A DNA stretch of 64,000 nucleotides from Fodinibacter sp963730365 (GTDB lineage Bacteria; Actinomycetota; Actinomycetes; Actinomycetales; Dermatophilaceae). Below, piece by piece: positions 54,443 through 63,617 of this stretch. Every line of letters starts with the position of its first letter. Position 1 is the first letter of the stretch. Position numbers and translations under genes: made by a program. The notes beneath the pieces are model-generated. The model had not been told where the DNA came from. It saw only the letters and a list, made by a program, of their open reading frames with translations, and did not search any database. The stretch is taken from the NCBI GenBank assembly GCA_963730365.1, contig CAVSRM010000008.1, positions 310,001 to 374,000 of the forward strand. Reading direction: 5' to 3'.

Positions 54443-57361
54443 TCACCACCCCTCGGTGAGGACCTCGTCGAGGGTGGCCACGAAGAAGTCAGCGCTCTCC
54501 CGCGTGAAGCACAGGGGTGGCTTGACCTTGAGGATGTTCTGGCGGTCGCCCGTGGGCTGCACGACGACCCCGAGGTCCAGCATCCGATCGCAGATCGCGA
54601 CGGTCTCCTCGGTCGCGGGCTCGAGGGTGACCCTGTCGCGCACGAGCTCGACCCCCTGGTACAGGCCCCTCCCGTGCACGGCCCCGATCATGGGATGGCG
54701 GAGCGCGAGGTCCGCCAGTCGAGCACCCAGGTGGGTGCCGACCTCGGCCGCGTTGGCCTGGAGCCCCTCGTCGGAGATGACGTCGAGCACCTCCACCCCG
54801 ATGCGGCAGCTCACGGTGCTGCCCCCGGCCGAGGAGAAGAACGCGCCCTGGTCGGCGAGGGCATCGGCGATCTCGCGACGGGTGATGACGGCCCCGAGTG
54901 GATGACCGTTCCCCATCGCCTTCGCGACGGTGATGACGTCGGGGACGACCCCCTCGTGCTGCTCGTAGCCCCAGAAGACGTCCCCCTGCCGGCCGTAACC
55001 CACCTGCACCTCGTCGGAGATGCACACTCCACCGCCGGCGTGCACCGCGTCGTAGACGCGGGCGAGGTAGCCCTCCGGCACCTCGATGGCACCGGCGTTT
55101 CCCTGCCGGGGTTCCGCAATGAAGGTGCCGGCAGGGCGTCCGTCGCGCTCGAGGCGCTCGAGGAGGGCGAGCGCCTCTGCCGCGTACGCAGACCCGGCCC
55201 CCGGACCGCGATGGGGACCCCGGTAGGCATTGGGGGTCGTCGTGACGTGGACCCAGTCGCTCCGTGTGGACCCGGCAATCGGGTTGTCGGACAATGAGGT
55301 CGAGACGGCATCCGATGCGAGTGTCCAGCCGTGGTACGACTCGCTGAGGCAGACGACGTCCCCGCGGGCGGTGTAGGCCTTCGTGAGGCGTAGTGCCAGG
55401 TCGACGGCCTCGCTCCCGCTGTTGACGAGGAGCACGGTGTCGAAGGAGTCCGGCAGGGTCGCGAGCAGTCGCTCACTGAGGTCGGCGACACCGCCGTAGT
55501 GGAACCGGGAGTTGGTGTTGAGCATCCGCCACTGGTCGGCCGCCGCCCCGGCGACGCGGGGGTGACCGTGCCCGAGCACCGTCACGTTGTTGACCATGTC
55601 GACGTAGTGGCGACTCCGGGTGTCGATCAGGTGCTCCTGCCAGCCCCGCTCGATCTGGGGCGGGCTCGCGTAGTAGTGGCCCTGCAACCCGCTGTAGCTG
55701 TCCGTCCGACGGGCCAACGCCTCGGCGGGCGGGGGCACCGGCATCCGGGTGGAGTCGAGCCCGAGGAGCGGGCCCGGGTCGAGGAGCCGGCTCTCCCACG
55801 CGGCCAGCTCGGTGGCCCGCACGAATGCCGGGGGCACGCCGTCGTGATCCCTGCCGGCAACGAGCCACACCCGAACGCTGTCGGGGATCGTGCCCACCGG
55901 CGACCCTGCGAGGATCGTGCCCGACGCCACCTCCTCCAGTCCCGCCACGACGAGTGAGTGGGTTGCCCCGCGAAGGGCGACGGCGCCCTCGAGTGGTTCG
56001 GGGGTGCCGTTGAAGGGGGCGAGCAGCTGCTCGCCCGGCGCCTGGAGGTCGACCGCCAGCGCGACGTTGCACGGGGCGGTGCGGCGGTGGGTCGTGGACC
56101 GGGTGAGCCGTGCCTGGGCGAACGCGGTGACGGCCCGGGACGAGCCCGTAGCAGCATCGTGGAGCACCCGCGCCTCCTCCGCGGGGCCGTCGTCGAGCCA
56201 GGCGCCGTCGAGCAGGGCTCTGCTCGTGGCGCCGAGGTCGGCGAGGACGGGTGGGCCCCCTCCCCGAAGGATCGACCCCGCGCCCTCGAGCGCGGCGGGC
56301 AGCCTCGCCGGTAGGCCGAGGGCGGCACGAACGGCCGCCGTCGCGAGGTCGTGGTCGACCGAGGAGGGCACCGAGAAGAGCTGCCACTCACGCTCGAGCG
56401 CCGAGACGGCATACGCATTGGTGGCGTCGACGGCGGCCTGCTGCTCGCCGCTCACCACGAGCACGGCACCGCGCAGCACGACGAGAGGCCACAGCGCATC
56501 GACCTCGTCGTCGGTGAGCGGGCACTGGTCGTGGAACGCCCGGATGAGCGGCAGCACCGCGAAGGGGTCGTCGGGATGGTGGTGGAACACCGCGGTGCAC
56601 GCCACCGCGAGCTCGGCCACGCGCCAGCCCGTCGAGACGTCGCCGAAGTCGATCACCCCGTCGAGCACCACGCGTCCGGCGACGTCGTGATGGGCGACGA
56701 CGTTGTCGTCGGTGAGGTCGGCGTGCAGGGCCTGCTGCGGCAGCCGCTCCGCGAGGGGTGCGATCCGCTGCGAGACCTCCGCGAGCGCGTGCCCGACCCC
56801 GCTGCGGCGCAAGGGATCCTGCACGTGGTCGAGCAGTTCGCGCACGACCTCCTCACCCCGGCGCAGGTCCCACTGGAAGTCCCGGTCGAGACCCTGGTGC
56901 TCGAGCCCGGCGAGCGAGCGTGACACCTGCCCGGCCAGTCGGCCCAGCTGCACCACGGCAGCGGGTGACATCCGCCCCGCATCGATGAGTGGCCGGCCCT
57001 CGACGAAGGTCAGGAGGCGGACGAGGTGCGGCACACCCCCGATGCCCACCTCGACGACCTCCTGGCCCGCGAGCGAGCTCAGGGGCACCGGCGCGCTCAG
57101 TCCACCGGCCGCCACGACCCGCATCGCCTCGTTCTGCGCCTCGACCTCCGCGAGCGAGGATGCCGGGTTGCTCACCTTGAGCAGGAACCGCCCGCGCTGA
57201 CCCGACACGAGGACGTTGCGGTCCTGCTGGCTGCCCAGCTCCCGGAGGTCTCCGACCACGCCGTAGTGCTCGCGAGCCCAACGACCGGCCTCGGCCAGGG
57301 TGAGATCCGGGCGGGGAAGACCTCCGTCGAACAACGCCATGCCCGGGCCCTCACTCATCAT
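54443..57361 (-). CDS. Three-domain fusion: APH-like kinase, M23-like domain, class III aminotransferase (phospho-lyase type)
   Basis: 972 residues. The N-terminal APH-fold kinase (about 1-340) has the Brenner loop LHADLTDDNVV near 211 and GVIDFGDVSTGW. The middle (about 345-540) resembles a peptidase M23/lysostaphin fold (LLAPFNGTPEPLEGAVALRG) without an obvious HxxxD/HxH zinc set. The C-terminal class III PLP domain has YSGLQGHYYASPP, LVNSGSEAVDLALRL, SYHGWTL, CISDEVQVGYGR and the PLP Lys in TVAKAMGNGHPLG near 811. This end resembles ethanolamine-phosphate and 5-phosphohydroxylysine phospho-lyases, whose partner kinases are HYKK-like. One chain may thus phosphorylate an amino alcohol and eliminate the phosphate. 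The substrate is not known. Confidence 0.85.
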   Translation of the reverse strand: MMSEGPGMALFDGGLPRPDLTLAEAGRWAREHYGVVGDLRELGSQQDRNVLVSGQRGRFLLKVSNPASSLAEVEAQNEAMRVVAAGGLSAPVPLSSLAGQEVVEVGIGGVPHLVRLLTFVEGRPLIDAGRMSPAAVVQLGRLAGQVSRSLAGLEHQGLDRDFQWDLRRGEEVVRELLDHVQDPLRRSGVGHALAEVSQRIAPLAERLPQQALHADLTDDNVVAHHDVAGRVVLDGVIDFGDVSTGWRVAELAVACTAVFHHHPDDPFAVLPLIRAFHDQCPLTDDEVDALWPLVVLRGAVLVVSGEQQAAVDATNAYAVSALEREWQLFSVPSSVDHDLATAAVRAALGLPARLPAALEGAGSILRGGGPPVLADLGATSRALLDGAWLDDGPAEEARVLHDAATGSSRAVTAFAQARLTRSTTHRRTAPCNVALAVDLQAPGEQLLAPFNGTPEPLEGAVALRGATHSLVVAGLEEVASGTILAGSPVGTIPDSVRVWLVAGRDHDGVPPAFVRATELAAWESRLLDPGPLLGLDSTRMPVPPPAEALARRTDSYSGLQGHYYASPPQIERGWQEHLIDTRSRHYVDMVNNVTVLGHGHPRVAGAAADQWRMLNTNSRFHYGGVADLSERLLATLPDSFDTVLLVNSGSEAVDLALRLTKAYTARGDVVCLSESYHGWTLASDAVSTSLSDNPIAGSTRSDWVHVTTTPNAYRGPHRGPGAGSAYAAEALALLERLERDGRPAGTFIAEPRQGNAGAIEVPEGYLARVYDAVHAGGGVCISDEVQVGYGRQGDVFWGYEQHEGVVPDVITVAKAMGNGHPLGAVITRREIADALADQGAFFSSAGGSTVSCRIGVEVLDVISDEGLQANAAEVGTHLGARLADLALRHPMIGAVHGRGLYQGVELVRDRVTLEPATEETVAICDRMLDLGVVVQPTGDRQNILKVKPPLCFTRESADFFVATLDEVLTEGW

Positions 57362-57368
57362 CGGTCCA

Positions 57369-57395
57369 CGACGTCCGCGACGTCCGCGACGTCGG
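57369..57395. repeat. Short tandem repeat upstream of the fusion gene
   Basis: CGACGTCCG twice in tandem and a third copy CGACGTCGG, beginning 8 bases upstream of the 57361 start. Probably replication slippage; it may contribute to the promoter region. Confidence 0.5.
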
Positions 57396-57555
57396 GCCCG
57401 AGGCTACCGAAGGCCCGGGCACCCCTGATGCAATTCCTCGTCGCGCTCGGTGCTTTGCCGTTCGACCTCTCCCCGACTCTGGCGGGGGGCGTCCAGAGTT
57501 GGTTTCATGCCTTGGGGGACACCGCCGTCTCCGTGGCAGGAAAGGACCAGCTCTC

Positions 57556-59025
57556 GTGACGACACTGACCGACGAGTCCCCGAAGGGTGTGTCGAGGCCC
57601 ACCTACGATCGTGCGGCCGCCACCGTCGGCATCGTGCACTTCGGCTTCGGCAACTTCCACCGATCGCACGAGGCGATGTACCTCGACCGCCTCATGGAGG
57701 GCGGAGACGGGCTCGAGTGGGGCATCTGTGGCGTGGGAGTGCTCCCCCAGGACGCGGTGATGCGCGACGCGATGCGGGCTCAGGACTGCCTCTACACCCT
57801 CGTCGTCCGCCACGCGGACGGCTCTCTCGAGCCGCGCGTCGTGGGGTCGGTGCTGGAGTACCTGTTCGCACCCGAGGAGGCAGCGGCCGTCTTCGACCGT
57901 CTCGTGGACCCCTCGGTGCGCATCGTCAGCCTGACCGTGACCGAGGGCGGCTACCTCAAGAACGCCGGAACGGGCGAGTTCGACCCCGCGCACCCCTCGG
58001 TGACCCACGACCTACGTCACCTTGACTCTCCCGGCACCGCCTTCGCGTTCGTCATCGAGGGCCTGCGCAGGCGCCGGGCCGCCGGCCTGCCGCCCTTCAC
58101 GGTGCTGTCCTGCGACAACCTCCAGGGCAACGGCGACGCCGCCAGGGACACGGTCGTGGCCTTCGCACGACTCATCGACCTCGAGCTCGCCGACTGGATC
58201 GACGCGGAGGTCGCCTTCCCCAACTGCATGGTCGACCGCATCACCCCGGCCACCACGGACGCCGACCGGGACGTCGTGCGAGAGCAGTTCGGCATCGAGG
58301 ACCGCTGGCCGGTGCCGGCGGAGCCATTCACCCAGTGGATCGTCGAGGACCACTTCCCCCTCGGGCGACCGCCACTGGAGCGAGCCGACGTGCAGTTCGT
58401 CGAGGACGTCAAGCCCTACGAGCTGATGAAGCTACGGCTGCTGAATGCGAGTCACCAGGCGCTGGCCTACTTCGCCGCTCCGCTCGGCCACGAGCTCGTC
58501 GACGAGGCGATGCGCGACGAGCGAATCCGCGCCTACCTGCTCCACTACATGAGCGACGAGGCTGCCCCCACGCTGGGCGAGCTGCCGGGCATCGACCTCG
58601 GCGCCTACATCGCCACCCTGCTGGAGCGCTTCTCCAACCCTCACATGCGCGACACGCTCGTCCGGCTGGCGACCGACGGGTCGAACCGGATGGCGACGTT
58701 CACGCTGCCCACGATCCGCGACAACCTCGCTGCGGGCCGTTCGATCGAGCTGGGGGCGGCGATGGTCGCGGCCTGGGCAGAGTACTGGGCCCTCATCGGC
58801 CGCGGACGCCTCGACGCCGTGCACGCCCCCGCGGACGTGCACGCCGACGCCCTCACGCAGGCTGCCCTGGACGATCGGCCCGAGGCCTTCGTCGAGCTCG
58901 AGGACATCTTCGGCGACCTCGGGGACGACACCCGCTTCACCGAGACCTACGTGTGGGCGCGCGCCGACCTCGCGACCACGGGGGTCCACGGGGTCCTCGA
59001 TCGACTCCTGAGCAGCGACGCCTAG
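57556..59025 (+). CDS. Mannitol dehydrogenase family protein (polyol:NAD oxidoreductase)
   Basis: 489 residues, the long-chain mannitol-2-dehydrogenase size. NAD-binding start GIVHFGFGNFHRSHEAMYLD, then VSLTVTEGGYLKN, FTVLSCDNLQGNG, FPNCMVDRITPAT and the catalytic Lys region FVEDVKPYELMKLRLLNASH. It oxidises mannitol, arabitol or related polyols to ketoses. The GTG at 57556 has AAAGGA about 10 bases upstream. Stops of this gene and the convergent AraC gene share the bases CTAG. The ABC transporter and SDR downstream support a polyol pathway. Confidence 0.9.
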   Translation: MTTLTDESPKGVSRPTYDRAAATVGIVHFGFGNFHRSHEAMYLDRLMEGGDGLEWGICGVGVLPQDAVMRDAMRAQDCLYTLVVRHADGSLEPRVVGSVLEYLFAPEEAAAVFDRLVDPSVRIVSLTVTEGGYLKNAGTGEFDPAHPSVTHDLRHLDSPGTAFAFVIEGLRRRRAAGLPPFTVLSCDNLQGNGDAARDTVVAFARLIDLELADWIDAEVAFPNCMVDRITPATTDADRDVVREQFGIEDRWPVPAEPFTQWIVEDHFPLGRPPLERADVQFVEDVKPYELMKLRLLNASHQALAYFAAPLGHELVDEAMRDERIRAYLLHYMSDEAAPTLGELPGIDLGAYIATLLERFSNPHMRDTLVRLATDGSNRMATFTLPTIRDNLAAGRSIELGAAMVAAWAEYWALIGRGRLDAVHAPADVHADALTQAALDDRPEAFVELEDIFGDLGDDTRFTETYVWARADLATTGVHGVLDRLLSSDA

Positions 59026-60050
59026 TCCCCGGAGGCGTGCAGTCCCAGGCTGAACACCTCGGGCGGCGGCTTCTGGGAGGACTCCAGGCGTCGGTACATG
59101 GTGGGTGTCGTTCCCACCTCGGCGAGGAACTGTCGGTTGAAGTTGGCCATGTTGTTGTAGCCACTCAGGGTCGCCACGGTCGAGATGGAGTCGTCGGTCA
59201 TGTCGAGCAGGCGACGGGCATGAGCGATGCGCAGCTTCTTCACCATGCTGCTGAAGGGCATGCCAGTGGCGCTCTTGAAGTACTTCGAGAACGTCGCCTC
59301 GGACATGTACGCCAGCTTCGCGGCGGTGGCCAGCCGAATGTCGCCGGTGAGGTTGTCGAAGATGTAGGCGAGACCGGCCTCGACGGCCTCCTGCGAGTTG
59401 GCGTCCGGGGGGCGGCCGAGCCACTCGCTCGCGAGCACCTCGAACTCGTCGCCGGGTGCCTGCGCGAAGAGGGCGAGCACGTGGAACAGGTGGGCCATCT
59501 GCTCGATCCCGCGACTGTTGACGCACTCGAGGATCGGCTCGGCGGCACGCCATGCGGTCGCCCCGGAGAAGACGAGTCCCCGGCTGGAGCGCTTGAGCAC
59601 CTCGGAGGCCTCGCCGAGCTCGGGGATCCGTTCCATGCAGCGGGTGACCCACTCCTCGGAGAACTGGATGACCGCGTCTCGGTCGCGAGCCACCTCGCCG
59701 TCGGGCAGGTCGCTGACCCAGTCGTGCGGCAGGTTCGGGCCCATCATGCTGACCTGCCCGGGACCGAACGTGCCGATGTGGTCGCCGGCGATGAAGCTGC
59801 CGGACGACCTGGTGATGAGGTGGATCTCGTACTCGGGGTGCGAGCCCCAGCCACAGATCTCGCTGGGAAAGTCATGGGTGAGGGTCCGGATCGACTGCAG
59901 GGGGTGTGGCGGGATGATCTCGCGCCGAGGCGCAGCGGGCATCGGGGGGTGGATCAGCGCGTCGACCGGAGGGGCCTCACCGGGCAGGCCAAGGCCCAGC
60001 TCACCATCGGGGTTTGATCGATACGAAATCGTGACCTCCCTTTGTGGCAT
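59022..60050 (-). CDS. AraC-family regulator of the polyol locus
   Basis: 342 residues. An N-terminal cupin-like sensor (about 45-150; HPEYEIHLITRSSGSFIAGD, FGPGQVSMMGPNLPHDW) precedes an AraC DNA-binding domain (about 235-335) with LATAAKLAYMSEATFSKYFK and VATLSGYNNMANFNRQF. It is divergent from the ABC transporter operon and convergent with the polyol dehydrogenase, so it probably senses the polyol or its product and activates both. The ATG at 60050 is chosen; upstream in-frame sequence runs into the promoter. Confidence 0.9.
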   Translation of the reverse strand: MPQREVTISYRSNPDGELGLGLPGEAPPVDALIHPPMPAAPRREIIPPHPLQSIRTLTHDFPSEICGWGSHPEYEIHLITRSSGSFIAGDHIGTFGPGQVSMMGPNLPHDWVSDLPDGEVARDRDAVIQFSEEWVTRCMERIPELGEASEVLKRSSRGLVFSGATAWRAAEPILECVNSRGIEQMAHLFHVLALFAQAPGDEFEVLASEWLGRPPDANSQEAVEAGLAYIFDNLTGDIRLATAAKLAYMSEATFSKYFKSATGMPFSSMVKKLRIAHARRLLDMTDDSISTVATLSGYNNMANFNRQFLAEVGTTPTMYRRLESSQKPPPEVFSLGLHASGD

Positions 60051-60126
60051 GGACCACACCGTCGTGGGGAAAGGCGGAAAATCGTGGTGCGGCTCCCTCT
60101 GTGTACATCGACACCTGAGCGCCGCC

Positions 60127-60149
60127 CCGAACAGAATAGTACCGAACAG
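60127..60149. promoter_or_regulatory. Direct repeat, candidate AraC binding site
   Basis: CCGAACAG at 60127-60134 and 60142-60149, period 15 bases. It ends 16 bases before the predicted -35 of the transporter promoter, the usual place for an AraC activator. TACTAT on the minus strand (60141-60136) inside it could be the -10 of the AraC gene. Confidence 0.5.
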
Positions 60150-60165
60150 GGACGGCTGTTGGCAC

Positions 60166-60194
60166 TTGTCGCCCGGTCGGGGGCTCACTAGTTT
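60166..60194 (+). promoter_or_regulatory. Predicted promoter of the carbohydrate ABC transporter operon
   Basis: TTGTCG (60166-60171), 17 bases, TAGTTT (60189-60194), giving a leader of about 120 bases before the binding-protein gene. Confidence 0.55.
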
Positions 60195-60318
60195 TCGGAG
60201 AAGTTGCAGTCAGGACCCCGCGCGGACGTCCGGGCACCGACGGGCCTCGAGCCCGGGCGGGCACCGCGTACCGGTCCGGGGCTGGAGCTATGAGAACGGC
60301 CTACCAAAGGAGTTAGGA

Positions 60319-61680
60319 ATGCTTCCCAAGAAGCGAATGCTCACGTTCGGCGCAGGCGCCTTGGCGTCCGCGATGGCACTCGCCGCCTGTTCGGGCGGGG
60401 CGGTGTCGTCCGATGACGGTTCCGATGGCGGGGATGGTGGCAACGTCACCCTCAACCTCGCCACGGTGAACAACCCTCAGATGAAGGACATGGAGAGCCT
60501 CAAGGGCGAGTACGAGGCGGCCAACCCCGGCACGACCATCAACTTCCAGGTGATGGAGGAGGGCGACCTCCGTGCGGCGGTGACCGCCGATGTCGCGGCC
60601 GGCGCTGGCCAGTACGACATCGTGACGATCGGTGCCTACGAGACCCCGCAGTGGGGCGCCAACGGCTGGCTCGTCGACCTCACCGACTCACTCTCCACCG
60701 ACCCCGACTACGACGTCGACGACATCCTGCCCCCCGTGCGCGCGGTCAACAGCTACGAGGACAAGCTCTTCGCCGTCCCCTTCTACGGGGAGTCCTCGTT
60801 CCTCATGTACCGCAAGGACGTCCTCGACGCGGCCGGCGTCACCTTCTCGGGTACGCCCACCTGGCAGGAGGTCGCCGCCGCGGCCAAGGAGGTCAACACC
60901 TCCGACATGTCCGGTATCTGCATGCGCGGCAAGCCGGGCTGGGGCGACCTCTTCGGTCCCCTGACCACCGTGATCCAGACCTTCGGCGGCAACTGGTACG
61001 ACATGGACTGGAACGCCACGGTCGACACCCAGGAGTGGAAGGACGCCGTCGGCTTCTACAAGCAGATGCTCGACGAGTCCGGTGAGCCGGACCCGGTGTC
61101 CTACAGCTTCCCCGAGTGCCTCACGGCGTTGAAGGAGGGCAAGGCCGCGATGTGGGCCGACGCCACCGTCGCCGCGTCACTCCTCGAGGCCGATGACTCC
61201 CCGGTGAAGGGCAAGATGGGCTACGTCCCGATGCCCGTCGTCGAGACCGACCAGTCAGGCTGGCTGTGGAGCTGGAACCTGGCGGTCCCGTCCTCGACCA
61301 AGCAGCAGGAGGCCGCAGTCGACTTCGTCAAGTGGGCGACGAGCAAGGAGTACATCCAGCTCGTCGGCGAGAACATCGGCTGGTCCAACGTCCCGCCGGG
61401 TTCGCGCACCTCGACGTACTCCATCCCGGAGTATGAGGACGCCGCATCGGCGTACGCCCCGCTCACCCTCGAGGTGATGAGCTCGGTCGACCCGGCGCAG
61501 CCCGGAGTCAACCCGCAGCCGTACATCGGGATCCAGTACGTGTCCATCCCGGAGTTCCAGGACGTCGGCAACCAGTGCGCCCAGCTCGTGGCCGACTACC
61601 TGGCCAACCGCGGCACGATCGACGACGTGGTGGGCAAGTGCCAGGCCATCGCCCAAGAAGCCGGCGACAAGCAGAAGTAG
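60319..61680 (+). CDS. Carbohydrate/polyol ABC transporter substrate-binding lipoprotein
   Basis: 453 residues. A lipoprotein signal ends at MALAACSGG (Cys at about residue 24). The mature protein follows the family 1 extracellular solute-binding pattern, with NPQMKDMESLKGEYEAANPG, YDIVTIGAYETPQWGANGWL, FAVPFYGESSFLMYRKDVLD and GKAAMWADATVAAS. This group includes sorbitol/mannitol-binding SmoE-like proteins, fitting the polyol enzymes around it. AAGGAG lies 7 bases before the ATG. Confidence 0.9.
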   Translation: MLPKKRMLTFGAGALASAMALAACSGGAVSSDDGSDGGDGGNVTLNLATVNNPQMKDMESLKGEYEAANPGTTINFQVMEEGDLRAAVTADVAAGAGQYDIVTIGAYETPQWGANGWLVDLTDSLSTDPDYDVDDILPPVRAVNSYEDKLFAVPFYGESSFLMYRKDVLDAAGVTFSGTPTWQEVAAAAKEVNTSDMSGICMRGKPGWGDLFGPLTTVIQTFGGNWYDMDWNATVDTQEWKDAVGFYKQMLDESGEPDPVSYSFPECLTALKEGKAAMWADATVAASLLEADDSPVKGKMGYVPMPVVETDQSGWLWSWNLAVPSSTKQQEAAVDFVKWATSKEYIQLVGENIGWSNVPPGSRTSTYSIPEYEDAASAYAPLTLEVMSSVDPAQPGVNPQPYIGIQYVSIPEFQDVGNQCAQLVADYLANRGTIDDVVGKCQAIAQEAGDKQK

Positions 61681-61704
61681 GGCTCACGCCGTCCCACATG
61701 ACGC

Positions 61705-61742
61705 GGGTGCCGGGTCCGGCCTCAGAGCCGGACCCGGCACCC
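61705..61742 (+). terminator. Perfect 16-base hairpin between binding protein and permease genes
   Basis: GGGTGCCGGGTCCGGC and its exact complement with loop CTCAGA, 24 bases after the binding-protein stop. Such hairpins after the first ABC gene stabilise its mRNA or stop part of transcription, giving excess binding protein over permeases. Confidence 0.75.
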
Positions 61743-61848
61743 GTACCACCCCGACCAGCAGCCGCCACCACCTGTCACCGGCGAATACGGACTGCAGGCA
61801 CCGCATCATCTCCACCCAGTCACCGCAGTCGCACGAGGGAGTGCCGAC

Positions 61849-62805
61849 ATGACGACCACGACCGACAACTCACGCCAACCATCAGAGCTCGACGAGGTCG
61901 AGGCCAAGGCGGCGACCGACAAGCAGCGCCTGAAGCGCAAGGAACTGTGGACCAACCGGCGGCTGCTGCTGCCTGCGGTGATCTTCCTCATCCTGATGAC
62001 GCAGATCCCGTTCGTCACGACCATCGGCTACTCGCTGATGAAGTGGAACCTTCTCTATCCCGACGACCGCGCCTTCGCCGGGTTCGACAACTACACGAGC
62101 GCGCTGACCTCGGGCGACCTGTGGCCCTCGATCGTCGCGACCGTGCTCATCACCGCCCTGTCGGTGACCCTGGCCATCCTGTTCGGAATGCTGTTCGCGA
62201 TCCTGCTCGACCGCCAGTTCCGCGGCCGGGCTCTCGCCCGGACCCTGATGATCACCCCGTTCCTCGTCATGCCCGCGGCAGCGGCCCTGATCTGGAAGTA
62301 CTCGATGTTCGACACCAACATCGGAATGCTCAACTGGGCGTTCAGGAGCCTGGGGCTGCCCATCGTGTCGTGGAGCACCGAGCACCCGATGGCGACCGTC
62401 GTCACCGTCCTCACCTGGCAGTTCACCCCGTTCATGATGCTGATCCTGCTTGCCGGTCTGCAGGGCCAGGACAAGGCCATCCTCGAGGCGGCTCAGGTCG
62501 ACGGAGCCGGGCCGTGGCGGACCTTCACCTGGATCACGTTGCCGCACATGCGGATGTACATCGAGATCGGCGTGCTCCTCGGGTCGGTCATCATCATCCA
62601 GGTGTTCGACCCCATCGCCATCCTCACCAAGGGCACGGGGGGCACCAAGACACTGGCCTACCTGCTCTACGAGCGGGCCTTCATCGGCCTCGACATCGGG
62701 CAGGCGGCTGCCTACGGCGTCGTCACCGTGGTCCTCACGATCATCGTCGCCACGATCGCGCTCAAGTCCGTCTTCAAGGTCTTCATGGCAGGAGGAAGTC
62801 GATGA
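61849..62805 (+). CDS. Carbohydrate ABC permease, MalF/SmoF-like
   Basis: 318 residues, six membrane helices. A hydrophilic N-terminus of about 40 residues precedes LLLPAVIFLILMTQIPFV. The EAA loop that contacts the ATPase is EAAQVDGAGPWRTFTWITLP. Its stop overlaps the next permease start (ATGA). Confidence 0.93.
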   Translation: MTTTTDNSRQPSELDEVEAKAATDKQRLKRKELWTNRRLLLPAVIFLILMTQIPFVTTIGYSLMKWNLLYPDDRAFAGFDNYTSALTSGDLWPSIVATVLITALSVTLAILFGMLFAILLDRQFRGRALARTLMITPFLVMPAAAALIWKYSMFDTNIGMLNWAFRSLGLPIVSWSTEHPMATVVTVLTWQFTPFMMLILLAGLQGQDKAILEAAQVDGAGPWRTFTWITLPHMRMYIEIGVLLGSVIIIQVFDPIAILTKGTGGTKTLAYLLYERAFIGLDIGQAAAYGVVTVVLTIIVATIALKSVFKVFMAGGSR

Positions 62806-63617
62806 ACACCCGTGTCAAGGGCTCGCTCGTCACCGCCGTCACCTGGGTGCTCGTGCTGGCGTTCTTCTTCCCCGTCTTCTGGATGGTCCTCAACGGATTC
62901 AAGCCGGAGTCGGTCGCGTCCTCGATCAACCCCAAGCTGTTCTTCACCCCGTCCCTCGAGGGCTACCAGCTCGCGATGGACCGCGGGATGATGGGCTACC
63001 TGCAGAACTCGATGACGGCGGCGCTTACCTCGACCATCATCGCCGTCGTCCTGGCCATCCCCGCGGCCTACGCCCTCTCGATCCGCACGGTGAAGAACCC
63101 GCAGAACTCACTGTCGTTCTTCATCTCGACCCGGTTCATGCCGCTCGCGGCGATCGTCCTGCCACTGTTCATGATCTTCAAGACGATCGGGCTGCTCGAC
63201 AACATCTACGTCCTCGCACTGGTCTACGCGGCGATGAACCTGCCGGTGACCGTGTGGATGATGCGCTCGTTCTTCCTCGAGGTCCCCTACGAGATCATCG
63301 AGGCGTGCCGGGTCGACGGCGCCGGCCTCGGCCGGGAGATCCTGCGGATCGTGCTTCCGCTGGTCCTGCCGGGAGTTGCCGCCGCCGCGCTGATCAGCTT
63401 CATCTTCGCCTGGAACGAGTACTTTCTCGCGCTGATCCTGACCAGCTCCGCCGCACGCACCACGCCGCCGTTCCTCGGCAGCTTCGTCGACGGCCGTGGC
63501 CAGTTCCTCGCGGTCCTCTCCGCAGCCGCGACCATCGCGGTGCTCCCGGTCATCATCGCGGGCTGGGTCGCTCAGAAGCAGCTCGTCCGCGGCCTCTCGA
63601 TGGGCGCCATCAAGTGA
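62802..63617 (+). CDS. Carbohydrate ABC permease, MalG/SmoG-like
   Basis: 271 residues, six helices. The EAA loop is EACRVDGAGLGREILRIVLP. GGAGGAAG lies 5 bases before the ATG. No ATPase gene is seen up to the window edge, so it lies further on or a shared MsiK-type ATPase serves this system. The stop overlaps the SDR start (GTGA). Confidence 0.93.
   Translation: MNTRVKGSLVTAVTWVLVLAFFFPVFWMVLNGFKPESVASSINPKLFFTPSLEGYQLAMDRGMMGYLQNSMTAALTSTIIAVVLAIPAAYALSIRTVKNPQNSLSFFISTRFMPLAAIVLPLFMIFKTIGLLDNIYVLALVYAAMNLPVTVWMMRSFFLEVPYEIIEACRVDGAGLGREILRIVLPLVLPGVAAAALISFIFAWNEYFLALILTSSAARTTPPFLGSFVDGRGQFLAVLSAAATIAVLPVIIAGWVAQKQLVRGLSMGAIK

Noticed and set aside
59022..59025. Convergent stop codons sharing CTAG
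   Set aside because: Compact but ordinary arrangement; no terminator needed to explain it.
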